Below are positions 47,712 through 60,479 of a stretch of 64,000 nt of DNA, piece after piece. The stretch lies in the NCBI RefSeq assembly GCF_001659605.2, contig NC_035171.2, forward strand, positions 9,281,873-9,345,872, read 5' to 3'. The notes beneath the pieces are model-generated. The model was not told where the DNA came from and made no database searches. It was given only the letters and a program-made list of their open reading frames with translations. This stretch comes from Manihot esculenta. Its lineage: Eukaryota; Streptophyta; Magnoliopsida; Malpighiales; Euphorbiaceae. Position numbers and translations under genes: made by a program. Within the stretch, counting starts at the first letter, position 1, and each line of letters starts with the position of its first letter.

Positions 47712-50700
47712 TTAAAAGAGATGAGGATATTGCTGGAGCATAGACTCCCGTGTCTCCCAAGTGCATTCCTCCAAATTGTGGTGGTTCCACAGGACTTTCA
47801 CCATCGGGATTTCCTTGTTCCTTAACTTTCTGATCTGGGTGTCTATGATCCGTATTGGCTGTTCAACATAGGTGAGATCCTCTTGGACCTCCACATCAGG
47901 CTCACTAAGAACCTTGCTCGGATCAGACACAAACTTCCTCAACATTGAAACATGGAAAACCGGATGGATTCTTTCCATTGAAGCAGGTAAATCCAGCTTG
48001 TACGACACATTCCCAATCTTTTGCAAGATTTCAAAGGGTCCGATGTATCGTGGGGCTAGTTTACCTTTCTTCCTGAAGTGAACCACTCCCTTCATTGGAG
48101 ACACCTTGAGCAATACCAGATCCCCCTCCTGAAATTCTAACTGTCTCCTGCGGACGTCTGCATAGCTCTTCTGTCTGCTCTAAGCAGTCTTGATTCTTTC
48201 TCTGATTATGGGTACCACCCTGCTGGTGATCGCTACTAGCTCAGGCCCTGCCAAGGCCTTTTCTCCAACTTCCTCCCAGCAAACAGGTGATCTGCACTTC
48301 CTTCCGTACAAAGCTTCATATGGAGCCATCCCGATGCTAGCATGATGGCTGTTGTTGTAGGCAAACTCCACCAAAGGTAGATGCTGCCTCCAAGAACCAC
48401 CAAAGTCCAGCACACACATTCTAAGCATATCCTCGATAGTCTGGATGGTCCTTTCGGACTGTCCGTCCGTCTGGGGGTGGAAGGCAGTACTAAAATCCAA
48501 CCTAGTACCCATGGCATTCTGCAGACTCCGCCAAAACCTGGAGGTGAACTGGGGCCCTCTGTCTGACACTATCGAAACAGGAACCCCATGCAGCCTGACG
48601 ATCTCATCCACATACACCTGCGCCAACTTGTCCACAGAATAGCCACTCCTGACAGGGATGAAGTGAGCAGATTTGGTGAGTCTGTCCACAATCACCCATA
48701 TGGAGTCCAATCTGTTGGACGCTACCGGTAACCCCACTACGAAGTCCATAGCTATATTCTCCCATTTCCATTCTGGAATAGGTAGCGGGTTAAGCATTCC
48801 AGCCGGCTTCTAATGTTCCAGCTTCACCCTCTGACACACTTCGCAGGCTGACACGAACTGTGCCACTTCTTTCTTCATAGCTGGCCACCAATAAACCTTC
48901 TTTAGATTTTGATACATCTTGGTGGCTCCGGGGTGAATGCTGTATCTTGCACTATGAGCTTCTCTCATAATGTCTCCTTTTAGCCCAATGTCATCTGGTA
49001 CACATAGTCTGCTCCCATAGCGGAGGATCCCCTTGCTGTCGAATCTGAACTCACTATCATTCCTGACTGAACAGTCCTGGCAATCTTCACTAATTCCGGG
49101 TCCTCATGCTGTTTCTGAGCCACCTGCTCCAGAAACACGGGTGCCACTCTCATCTGGGCCACCAGGGCACCTGTACCAGACAACTCCATCTGTAGACCTT
49201 CCTCAATAAGCTTGTAGAACTCCTTCACCACTGGCCTCCTCTCTGCCGATATATGGGACAAACTTCCTAGTGACTTCCGGCTTAGGGCGTCTGCCACGAC
49301 ATTCGCCTTACCCGGATGATACTGAATCTTGCAATCGTAGTCACTCAGCAGTTCCACCCATCTCCTCTGTCTCAAATTTAAATCTTTTTGACTCAGGATG
49401 TACTGCAGGCTCTTATGATCTGTGAAGATCTCACATTTTACCCCGTAGAGGTAGTGCCTCCACATCTTGAGTGCAAAGATTACTGCTGCCATCTCCAGGT
49501 CGTGTGTGGGGTAATTCAACTCATGCTTCTTCAGCTGCCTAGAAGCATAAGCGATCACCCTCTCATTCTGCATCAGTACACAACCCAGTCCCACACGGGA
49601 CACATCACAAAAGACTGTAAAGTCCTCATCACTAGATGGCAGAGCTAAAACTGGTGCTGAAGTCAACCTCTTCTTAAGCTCTTCAAAACTTTCTTCGCAC
49701 TGGTCGGTCCACACAAACTTCTTATTCTTCCTGGTTAACCTGGTCAAAGGAGCTGCTATCTTTGAGAAGTCCTGAACGAACCTCCTGTAGTAACCTGCCA
49801 AACCCAAGAAACTTCTAATCTCTGCCACTGAAGTGGGTCTAGGCCAGTTAGCCACAGTTTCTGTCTTCTTGGGGTCCACCTCAATCCCATTCTCTGACAC
49901 TACATGCCCCAAGAACGAAATGCTCCTCAGCCAAAATTCACACTTAGAGAACTTGGCATACAGGCCATGTTCCCTCAAAGTCTGCAAGACCAACCGCAGA
50001 TGATGGGCATGCTCCTCTGCATTCCTGGAATACACCAAGATATCATCTATGAAGACAATAACGAAGTGATCCAGGTATTGGCTAAATACTCTGTTCATGA
50101 GATCCATGAATGCTGCAGGGGCGTTGGTTAACCCGAACGGCATCACAAGGAACTCAAAATGCCCATATCTGGTCCTGAAAGCTGTCTTCGGCACATCTTC
50201 ATCCCTTATCCTTAGCTGATGGTACCCCGATCTCAGATCTATTTTGGAGAAACAACCCGCTCCATCTAGCTGGTCGAATAGATCATCGATCCTTGGCAGA
50301 GGGTACCTATTCTTGGTAGTGACTTTGTTCAACTGCCTGTAGTCGATACAAAGTCTGAGGGACCCATCCTTCTTTCGCACAAACAAGACCGGAGCACCCC
50401 AAGGTGAGGTACTCTGTCGGATGAAACCCTTTTCTACCAGCTCTTGCAGCTGCTCTTTCAACTCCTTTAACTCGGCTGGAGCCATCCTGTAGGGAGGGAT
50501 AGAGATCGGTCTAGTTCCAGGCACCAACTCTATCTCGAACTCTATCTCCGTAGCAGGTGGTAAACCTGGAAGCTCATCCGGAAAAACATCCTGAAACTCT
50601 CTGACAACTGGCACCGAGGCCGGCTCCCTGACCTGACTGTCTAGCTCTCTCACATGAGCTAAGTACCCCTGACATCCCTTCCTAAGCAACCTACGAGCCT

Positions 50701-52690
50701 GAAGAGCTGATATCAGACCTCTAGGCGTGCCCCTCTTGTCTCCTCTGAAGACGACCTCTGACCCGTTCTGATCTCTGAACTTGACTACCTTGTCCCTGCA
50801 GTCCAAGGTAGCACCATGGGTAGATAGCCAATCCATCCCTAGAATGACGTCAAAGTCTGTCAAATCTAGAACCACAAGGTCGGCGGAGAGGCATCTTCCC
50901 TCAACAAAAACTGGACTATACTGGCAGACTGACACTGCCACCGACGGGTCACACTTGGGTCCACTGACCCATAGGGGACACTCTAACCCAGAGACTATCA
51001 GACCCAACCTGTCAACGGCTCTCGGAGCAATAAAAGAATGAGATGCACCCGGGTCCATTAATGCATACACATCAGAACACCCAATGACGAGATTACCTGA
51101 TACCACGGTGTTGGATGTGTTAGCCTCCTGCTGAGTCATGGTGAAGATCCTGGCTAGAGCTGATGGACCTTCACCTCGGGAACCAGAAGAAGAGGCTGCC
51201 CCTCTCCCTCTACCTCTGCCACTGCCCTGAGTTGTGGCTGGAATTGCTGGCTGTGCCACACTACCAGAAGCTGTCTGCTGGGGCTGGCCCATAAAAGGCG
51301 CTCTAGGACACTCCCGAGCTATGTGTCCCTCCTGTCCACATCTAAAACATGTATTAGTCCCAGCTCGACACACTCCCCTGTGCGGTCTTCCACATCTCTG
51401 GCATTCTGTACCATCTGAGCCTGAGCTCGAGCCACCGCCAAATCCCAGACCGGATTTCAACTTGTTCCAAAACTTATTCTTCTTCGGCTTCCTGGTGGTG
51501 TTGTCCCACCTCTTCTTTCCTGAGCTCTGAGAAGAGAACCCTGGTCCTCCTCTGCCTGGGGTCTTAACCCCTGAAGACTGGGTCACTGACTGCTTCACTG
51601 ACCCCTCAACTATAGCACTTGCTTCCATTCTTCGAGCCATATCCACCACAGTGTGGAAACTTTCTCTCTCGGCTGACTGAATCAACGAGGAGTACCTGGA
51701 ATGCAGCTTCATAACATACCTCTTGGCTTTCTTCGTATCTGTATCTAGAGCTTGCCTTGAAAAAGGCAATAGCTCTAAGAATTTATCCGTGAACTCCTCT
51801 ACACCCATATGCTCTGACTGCCTCAATTGCTCAAACTCAATCATCTTCAGTTCTCTGGAACTGTCTGGAAAAGCCCATCCAGCAAACTCATTCACAAATT
51901 CTTCCCATGTCATACCGTCTAGTCTCGGGTCCACATAACACTTGAACCATTCCCGTGCCTTCTTGCACTTTAAAGTGAACCCTGCCATCTGAATGGCCCT
52001 GCTATCACTTGCCCCTAGCTCATCAGTTATTGTCTTCACCACTCTCAGATACTCAAAGGGGTCATCCCCTGACTTGTATTTGGGAGCATCCAGCTTGAGG
52101 TAATCTGTCATCTTTACCTTGCTCCCACCAGCTGAGCTAGGTCTAGGAGGTTGAGTAACTGGGGCTGCTGGTTCTGTAGGTGGTGGAGGTGGAGGTGCAA
52201 CATTCCCCGAGGTGGGGTTTGCCGGGTTTGGATAGAAAGGTGAGGGTGGATAAGCTGGGTACTGTGTGTAAGGTGGATAGAAAGGTGGATAGGGCATGTA
52301 GGTAGGGTAGGGGTTAAAGCTGGAGTAATCCGATATGCCTCTCATCGGATACCCTGAACCCTGTGGAAAGGGTGGGTAATGGGGTGGAAAACCATACCCC
52401 GAGGCCTGAACGCCTCCCTGAGACTCCCCTGTCCCTTCTTCCTCCATGCTCACATCCAGGTTCCCATCCCTCCTCTGCTCCTCTTCCATAACCTCCCTCA
52501 CATCTGAAGAATTTCCTCTTCTATCTGTCCCCCTTCTGCTAGCGTCAAAAGACCTTCTAGGGTCCCTTGACACTCTATCTCTGTTGGCTCTACAAGACAT
52601 TGCCCTAGGCAATGTAGGAGGACGGGCGCTCGTGCCCTCATCCTCAGGTGGCACTCCAGTCAATCGTGCAGATCGACGAGTTCCTCTCAT
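47712..52690 (-). pseudogene. Gag-Pol polyprotein of retrotransposon E, nearly intact
   Basis: The start is [10 protein letters not shown] at 52690. A single frame runs through Gag ([15 protein letters not shown] knuckle), protease (DPGASHSFI), RT ([11 protein letters not shown] near 50050), RNase H ([12 protein letters not shown]) and into the linker before integrase. A one-base deletion near 49060 (a G present in F) shifts the frame. Integrase then reopens; TAG at 48810-48812 replaces CAG (EHQ site), and another TAG lies near 48180 in the KTA-SRQ region. [18 protein letters not shown] and [11 protein letters not shown] are all present, and the chromodomain-like tail ends QQYPHLF at 47712. 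It cannot make its own full polyprotein as it stands, though the RNA could still be mobilised in trans. Confidence 0.93.
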
Positions 52691-52945
52691 CCTGTTTTCT
52701 GAAAGACAGTACACATCAAGCAAGCATTAGCATCATATGGTTCATGTGGGCACACATGAACCCTCATCACATACATTACATAGCATAGCATATCATTAAT
52801 GCACATGCATATAATCATGGCATTTCACATCATCATACAAGACAGGACTCAACATCCTATCCTAGTGGACATGATCTTCCTATTGTGCTTGACCCTCTAT
52901 AACATCTATGAGCCCGACACTCTAGGTCCGATCCTATGAACCTAG

Positions 52946-52958
52946 GGCTTTGATACCA
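52946..52958 (-). other. Primer-binding site of retrotransposon E, one mismatch
   Basis: The minus strand reads TGGTATCAAAGCC where the family has TGGTATCAGAGCC. The single G-to-A change lies in a CAG context. It probably arose after insertion, since it would weaken tRNA-iMet pairing. Confidence 0.85.
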
Positions 52959-52961
52959 TTC

Positions 52962-55316
52962 TGTAACGACCCGAAAATCGGACCGCTACCGGCGCTAGGA
53001 TCCGGGTCGACTTAAGGCCGCCGGGACCCGTAGCAAGCCAAACATACATCCTGGAAACCTGTTTAATCCCATACATGATCTACAACATACATAAAAATTT
53101 AAAACTTTTCCTTCAAACATCCAACTCAACCTGAACATATACTGCATAGTCATAATCATAATCATGATCCCTCTGTGGGATCTCAACAATGCCCCAATGG
53201 GCAATACATCATGAGATGAGTTGGCTTTCATAAACATTATAAAACATAACTATAGATCATGTATCAAAAGGGATAACAATACTCATAGGGTCAAGCACAT
53301 CTATAACCTCAATATACCTCATTACATAACATACTGCAATCTCTTACATTACATCATAGTACAATTGTCATGTCCACCCTCTAACTATTACATAAACATA
53401 CTTCAAAACTCTGGCTAACCTCCTGGTCTACCCTGTACCTGCACATCTGGGGTTAGGGGAGAGGGGTGAGCTACAAAGCCCAGTGAGCGAAATAGAGAAA
53501 TCATATATCAAAATTTCATGCTTTCATGAAATGCAACACATCACAACAAATCACATCTCGGATGGTATTGTCACCTATAGTCCTCTACATAGTCCAACTG
53601 TGCCGGGACGTAGAATGGGTACAACCGGTCTTTCTCTTAACATAACATATCATACAGTCCAACAGTGCCAGGGACGTAGAATGGGTACAACCTGGACTTC
53701 CTCTTACATCGTGCCAGGGATGTAGAATGGGTACAACCTGGACTTCCATACCATATCATGCCGTAACATCATCATGCCATATGAGGACTAAAGGGTCATC
53801 CAATAACCAATCCACATCAACATCATAAATGCAATGCAACATATTCGTGAATACTAATGCAACAACCTACTACATCTCATGGCATTCATGATGCATGGAT
53901 CATGCTCAAAATTCATATTTCATTTATTTTAAAACTTAAGGTTTATTCCACTCACCTCTGGCTAGCTCTGATAAACTCTGTAGCAGCTGGCTCACCGCTG
54001 GGGTCCTCGGTTCCTCGGGTCCGAACCTACACAGGTGGACTCCAATGAGGGACCAAACATACATAAACATAACTCTAATATACTCCACAAAAACCCCCCA
54101 AAACATCATGAAACAATCATAGAAAAACATGCAAGAAATGGCTGAACAGGGCACTTTCGACGGCAGGTTCGGCGGCCGAAAGTCCCTCCAGAGCTGAAAG
54201 TCAGGCAGGTTCGGCGGCACCTTTGGAGGCCGAAACTCCCAGACAGAGGCGAAACTCATGCATGTTCGGCGGCACCTTCGGCGGCTGAAAGTGCCAGACA
54301 GAGACAAAAGTCTCCTTTCGGGGGCAACTTCGGCAGCCGAAAGGCCTGCCTCCCTAGCCATGTTCGGTGGCCGAAAGCTCCTTCGGCTGCCGAACCTGGT
54401 TTCTGCCAAAGGGCAGAAACTTGGCTCCTTTGTGCACATTTGCCTCCCAACTCTCAAATCATGCATAAACTTGTTCTAAAACATGCATACACACCATACA
54501 TCACACCTAGGGGTCTCAAACTATCATATACCCCAACTACAACACTTCAAACACACAAAAAAAAATCAACATACATTGTTCATCAAAACATCAAAACCCA
54601 TAAACTCATCAACAAGCCTAAACGTGCATCTCTACCCATAAAACAACTTAATGCTTGTTTAAAACACATAACAAGAGTGGATCCGAGCTTACCTCTTGAA
54701 GAAACGAGAGGAAAGGCGATCCTAGCTTGGAGATGGAGAGATTGAGCTCTTTGAACCTCCAAGTACCCAAAACTTGCTCTTTACTCACAGATCTTCAAAA
54801 CAGAAGTTAAAACCCGTGAAAAACATAGAAGATCGAAGGAAAACACTCAAGATCGAGGGAGGGGTGGCGGAGACTCACCTTGGCCGACAACGGGGGAGAA
54901 AAAAGCTCGCCCGTGCGGACCTAAGGGACCCTTTTATAGGTGGCTGGCCAGGCCACGTTCGGGGGCCGAATGTGCCTCCGCATGCATGCCATGTTCGGCG
55001 GCCGAACTTGACTTTCGGCGGCCGAACCTGAACTTCCCTCACTCATGCTTTCGGGGGCCTAACGTGCCTCCAAAACGCATGCACGTTCGGCGGCCAAACT
55101 TGACTTTCGGCGGCGAAACTTGACTTTCGGCGGCCGAACCTGGGTTTTCCTCCAAAGACTTTTCATGCAAAAACTCATTTAATTTTTATACTTAAAACCA
55201 TGAAATGCTTTAAAACATTTTATGAAAACATGTTTCTACCCTACTAGAGACTTCCGACATCCGAGATTCCACCGGACGGTAGGAATTCTGATACCGGAGT
55301 CTAGCCGGGTATTACA
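52962..55316 (-). repeat. 5' LTR of retrotransposon E
   Basis: 2355 bp. It is nearly identical to 45267-47601 but carries one extra ~21-bp ACTTGACTTTCGGCGG-type block in the U3 palindrome cluster near 55100. Splice-donor-like AGGTAAG occurs on the minus strand at 54688-54694. Confidence 0.94.
54930..54938 (-). promoter_or_regulatory. TATA box of LTR E
   Basis: TATAAAAGG on the minus strand, ~380 bp inside the LTR. The U3 palindromes lie between it and the LTR edge, in enhancer position. Confidence 0.68.
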
Positions 55317-56598
55317 AGATGACATAGGGCTAAAGGGAGACATTATGAGAGAGGCTCATAATGCAAGATATAGCATTCACTCCGGGGCCACCAAGATGTA
55401 TCAGAATCTGAAAAAGGTTTATTGGTGGCCAGCTATGAAGAGAGAAGTGGCACAGTTTGTGTCAGCCTGCGAAGTGTGTCAGAGGGTGAAGCTGGAACAT
55501 CAGAAGCCGGCTGGAATGCTTAACCCGCTACCTATTCCAGAGTGGAAATGGGAGAATATAGCTATGGACTTCGTAGTGGGGTTACCGGCGGCGTCCAACA
55601 GATTGGACTCCATATGGGTGATTGTGGACAGACTCACCAAATCTGCTCACTTCATCCCTGTCAGGAGTGGCTATTCTGTGGACAAATTGGCGCAGGTGTA
55701 TGTTGAAGAGATAGTCAGACTGCATGGGGTTCCTATTTCTATAGTGTCAGATAGAGGACCCCAATTCACCTCCAGGTTTTGGCGGAGTCTGCAGGATGCC
55801 ATGGGTACCAGGTTGGATTTTAGCACTGCCTTCCATCCACAGACAGACGGACAGTCAGAGAGGACCATCCAGACCATAGAAGATATGCTAAGAATGTGTG
55901 CTGGACTTTGGCGGTTCTTGGAGGCAGCATCTACCTTTGGTGGAGTTTGCCTACAATAACAGCCATCATGCTAGCATCGGGATGGCTCCATATGAAGCTT
56001 TATATGGGAGGAAGTGCAGGTCACCTGTTTGCTGGGAGGAAGTTGGAGAAAAGGCCTTGGCAGGGCCTGAGCTAGTAGAGATCACCAGCAGGGTGGTACC
56101 CTTAATCAGAGAAAGAATCAAGACTGCTGCAAGCAGACAGAAGAGTTATGCAGACATCCGCAGAAGGCAAGTAGAGTTCCAGGAGGGGGATCTGGTATTG
56201 CTTAAGGTGTCTCCAATGAAAGGAGTGGTTCGGTTCGGAAAGAAGGGTAAGCTGGCTCCGCGGTACATCGGACCCTTTGAAGTCCTGCAAAGGATTGGGA
56301 ATGTATCGTACAAGCTGGATTTACCTGCTTCAATGGAGAGAATCCATCCGGTTTTCCATGTTTCTATGTTGAGAAAGTTCGTGTCAAATCCGGGCAAGGT
56401 TCTTAGTGAGCCTAATGTGGAGATCCAAGAGGATCTCTCCTATGTTGAGCAGCCGGTACGGATTTTGGACACTCAAATCAGGAAGCTGAGAAACAAGGAA
56501 ACCCGATGGTGAAAGTCCTTTGGAACCACCACAATATGGAAGAATACACCTGGGAGACACGGGAGTCCATGCTCCAGCAGTACCCTTATCTTTTCTAA
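55317..56598 (+). pseudogene. Pol 3' part of retrotransposon D (integrase, chromodomain-like tail)
   Basis: This continues 41553-45266 after element E; the AGATG duplication restores the codons of the conserved VPDD segment. The integrase zinc region ends [14 protein letters not shown] without a stop. [18 protein letters not shown] and [11 protein letters not shown] follow. A 2-bp deletion near 55893 in a TG run shifts the frame at the [12 protein letters not shown] boundary. A 1-bp deletion near 56502 (AACCCG for AATCCCG) ends that frame at NKE. The tail would otherwise end QQYPYLF at 56598. Confidence 0.92.
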
Positions 56599-56693
56599 GG
56601 TTGGTTTCTAATATGTTTCATGTGTTTTATGTGTATAATATGTTGTATGCCTTGCATGTGCTAGTTGAGGAACATTCGGGGATGAATGTTCTT

Positions 56694-56705
56694 AAGGGGG
56701 GAGAA
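56694..56705 (+). other. Polypurine tract of retrotransposon D
   Basis: AAGGGGGGAGAA directly before the 3' LTR at 56706. Confidence 0.88.
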
Positions 56706-58045
56706 TGTAATACCCGGCTAGACTCCGGTATCAGAATTCCTACCGTCCGGTGGAATCTCGGATGTCGGAAGCCTCTAGTAGGGTAAAACCATGTTTTTAT
56801 GAAATGTTTTAATGTGTTTTATATTTTAAGCATGAAAGAAAATGAGTTTTTGCATGAAAATAGCATTGGAGGAAAACTCAGGTTCGGCCGCCGAACATGC
56901 ATGCGTTGCGGGTGTGCTTTAGGCCCCCGAAAGCATAAGTGAGGGAAGTCCAGGTTCGGCCGCCGAACATGGCATGCATGCGGAGGCACATTCGGCCCCC
57001 GAACGTGGTCTGGCCAGCCACTATAAAAGGGTCCCTTAGCCGAAAACGGGCGAGCTTTTTTCCCATTTTCGGCCAAGGTGAGCTCTTCGCCGTCCCTCAC
57101 CCATCTTTGATGTTTTTCCTCTAAATCTTTCAAGATTTTCATTTGTTTTAACTATGTTTTGAAGATTAAAGCTTTTGAGCAAGGTTTTGGAGCTTGGAGG
57201 TTCAAGAACCCAATCTCTCCTAACTTCGAGTTTAGGTCGTCTCCCTCTCGATCTTCAAGAGGTAAGAGCCGATCTTAAGCTCATTGCATGTTTTAAGTAA
57301 GTTTTAAGTAGATCTATGGGATAGAATGCATGTTTAGGTTATGGTTATGTTTTTGGAGTTTATGGGTATAAATGTATGTTCATGAACAATGTGAGTTTCT
57401 TGATGTGTTGTAGATGGGGTTTATGTTGGTTTGAGGCCCCTAGGAACATATATGCTTGTGTTTGTGTGTTGTAGAATAGGTTTGATGCACGTTTGATAAT
57501 TTTGGAGGCGAAATGTGCAAAGGGATCCAAGTTTCTACCCTTTGGCAGAAAGCAGGTTCAGCAGCCGAAGGATTTTCGGCTGCCGAACATGGCTGGGGAG
57601 GCAGCCTTTCGGCTGCCGAAGCTTGCCCCCGAAAGGGAGACTTTTGTCTCTGTCTGGCAGTTTCGGCCGCCGAACATGCATGAGTTTCGTCTCTGTCTGG
57701 GAGTTTCGGCCGCCGAAGGTACCGCCGAACCGGCCTGACTTTCGGCTCTGGAGGGACTTTCGGCCGCCGAACCTGCCGCCGAAAGTGCCCTGTCCAGGCC
57801 TCCTTTGCATGATTTTGTGTGGTTGTTTCATGATGTTTTAGGGGGTTTTTGGGGAGTAGTTTATAGTTATGTTCAGGTATGTTTGGTCCCTCATTTGAGT
57901 CCACCTGTGTAGGTTCGGACCCGAGGAACCGAGGACCCCAGCAGTGAGTTCAACTGCTTCGGTGTTGTCAGAATCAGCCAAAGGTGAGTGGAACTAAACT
58001 TAATCTTTTAAATTAAATGTTTTATCATGTTTCATGCATAATGAT
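56706..58045 (+). repeat. 3' LTR of retrotransposon D, first 1340 bp
   Basis: It matches 39014-40384 of the 5' LTR, then is cut at CATGCATAATGAT where element F begins. The remaining ~0.9 kb should lie on the far side of F. TATA box at 57022-57030; palindrome clusters at about 56880-57005 and 57550-57785. Confidence 0.93.
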
Positions 58046-60370
58046 TGTAACGACCCAAAAATCGGACCGCTACCGGCGCTAGGATCCAGATCGGCTTAAG
58101 GCCGCCGGGACCCGTAGCAAGCCTGACATATAACCTGTAAACCTGTATAATCCCATACATGATCAACAACATGCATAAAAATTTAAACTTTTCTTTCATT
58201 CATTTCTCATACACCAAACTCAACCTGTGCATGCACTAAAACATAATCATAAACTTGACCCCTCTGTGGGATCTCATCAATGCCCCAATGGGCGATATAC
58301 ATGCGTTGAGTTGGCTAACATCTGTATCATCAAATATCTAAGATCATGCATCAACAAGGGATTACAATACTCATAGGGTCAAGCACATCTATAACCTCAA
58401 TATACCTCATTACATAACATACTGTAATCTCTTACATTACATCATAGTACAATTGTCATGTCCACAATCTAACTATTACATACACATACTTCAAAACTCT
58501 GGCTAACCTCCTGGTCTACCCTGTACCTGCACAACTGGGGTTAGGGGAGAGGGGTGAGCTACAAAGCCCAGTGAGCAGAATAGTGAAAACATATATTTAA
58601 AAATCTCATGTCATTATGTAATGCAACACATCACAACAAATCACATCTCGGATGGTATTGTCACCAATAGTCCTCTACATAGTCCAACTGTGCCGGGACG
58701 TAGAATGGGTACAACCGGTCTTTCTCTTATCATAACATATCATAACATACCAATGTGCCAGGGACGTAGAATGGGTACAACCTGGACTTTCTCTTACATC
58801 GTGCCAGGGACGTAGAATGGGTACAACCTGGACTTCCATACCATATCATGCCGTAACATCATCATGCCATATGAGGACTAAAGGATCATCCAATAACCAA
58901 TCCACATCAACATCATAAATGCAATGTAACATATTCGTGAATACTAATGCAAACAACCTACTATATCTCATGGCATTCATGATGCATGGATCATGCTCAA
59001 AATTCATATTTCATTTATTTTAAAACTTAAGGTTTATTCCACTCACCTCTGGCTAGCTCTGACAAACTCTGTAGCAGCTGGCTCACTGCTGGGGTCCTCG
59101 GTTCCTCGGGTCCGAACCTACACAGGTGGACTCCAATGAAGGACCAAACATACATAAACATAACTCTAATATACTCCCCAAAAACCCCCTAAAACATCAT
59201 AAAACAACTACATAAAAACATGCAAGAAATGGCTGGACAGGGCACTTTCGGCGGCACCTTCGGCGGCCAAAAGTCCCTCCAGAGCCGAAAGTCAGGCAGG
59301 TTCGGCGGCACCTTCGGCGGCCGAAACTCCCAGACAGAGGCGAAACTCATGCATGTTCGGCGGCACCTTCGGCGGTCGAAAGTCCCAGACAGAGACGAAA
59401 GTCTCCCTTTCGGGGGCAACTTCGGCAGCCAAAAGGCCTGCCTCCCCAGCCATGTTCGGCGGGCGAAAGTGCCTTCGGCTGCCGAACCTGGTTTCTGCCA
59501 AAGGGCAGAAACTTGGCTCCTTTATGCACATTTGCCTCCTAACTCTTCCAACAAGCATATAACTCAACCAAAACATGCATACAAGCTCCTAGGGGTCTCA
59601 AACTACCTAAAACCCCAACTACAACACACATACACAAGCATTTGCAAGCCACATTTGCATAAACTCAAAAATCATCCATAACTCACTAAAAACCTACACA
59701 TGCATTTCTACCCCATAGATCTTGCATAAAACTTATTTAAAACATATAATGAGCTTAAGATCGGCTCTTACCTCTTGAAGATCGAGAGAGAGACGACCCA
59801 AAACTCGGAGATCCAAGCAAATGAGCTCCTGAGTTCCCAAAGCTCCAAAACTTGTCTTAAATGCTCAAAACTTGCAATGAGAGGTGAAAACTCAAGAAAA
59901 ATGGAGGAGATTTGGAGAAAGAACACAAGATCTGGGGAGAGGGAGGTCGGAAGCTAGATATGGCCGAAAATGGGAGAAAGCCCGCCCATTTCGGCCAAGT
60001 GACCCTTTTATAGGTGGCTGGCCAGGCCACGTTCGGGGGCCGAAAGTGCTTCCGCATGCATGCCATGTTCGGCGGCCGAACTTGACTTTCGGCGGCCGAA
60101 CCTGAACTTCCATCACTCATGCTTTCGGGGGCCTAACGTGCCTCCAAAACGCATGCATGTTCGGCGGCCGAACTTGACTTTCGGCGGCCGAACCTGGATT
60201 TTCCTCCAAAGACTTTTCATGCAAAAACTCATTTAATTTTCATAATTAAAACCATGAAATACCTTAAAACATTTTATGAAAACATGTTTCTACCCTACTA
60301 AAGGCTTCCGACATCCGAGATTCCACCGGACGGTAGAAATTCCGATACCGGAGTCTAGCCGGGTATTACA
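58046..60370 (-). repeat. 3' LTR of retrotransposon F
   Basis: 2325 bp, TGTAACGACC to GGTATTACA on the plus strand. The minisatellite at about 58690-58835 has the same GGGACGTAGAATGGGTACAA unit as E. Palindrome clusters lie near 59240-59490 and 60040-60195, and the TATA box (minus) at 60004-60012. Confidence 0.93.
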
Positions 60371-60384
60371 TTCTCCCCCCCTTA
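60371..60384 (-). other. Polypurine tract of retrotransposon F
   Basis: AAGGGGGGGAGAA on the minus strand next to the 3' LTR. Confidence 0.88.
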
Positions 60385-60479
60385 AGAACATTCGTCCCCG
60401 AATGTACCTCAACTAGCACACAAAGCATGACATAAAACATAACATACATACATAGCATAAAACATATAGAGATCTAACC

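Larger units (their letters stand above)
45267..55316 (-). mobile_element. Retrotransposon E, youngest Tekay-type copy, nested in D
   Basis: 10,050 bp. The right target duplication AGATG (55317-55321) matches the uninterrupted family sequence; the left copy (45262-45266) reads AAATG, one G-to-A change. LTRs of 2335 and 2355 bp differ at only ~20 sites by eye (~0.9%) plus a ~21-bp indel, so this is the most recent datable insertion here. Its polyprotein is nearly complete, with only three breaks. Confidence 0.95.
39014..58045 (+). mobile_element. Retrotransposon D, Tekay-type Ty3/gypsy, carrying nested E (and F in its 3' LTR)
   Basis: The 5' LTR (39014-41298), PBS, gag-pol (41553-45266 and 55317-56598), PPT and the first 1340 bp of the 3' LTR are visible. 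The rest of the 3' LTR must lie beyond F, outside the window. The left flank is TTATG; the right duplication cannot be checked. The visible LTR overlap has about 24 differences in ~1.34 kb (~1.8%). Coding capacity is broken by stops, small frameshifts and element E. Confidence 0.93.
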
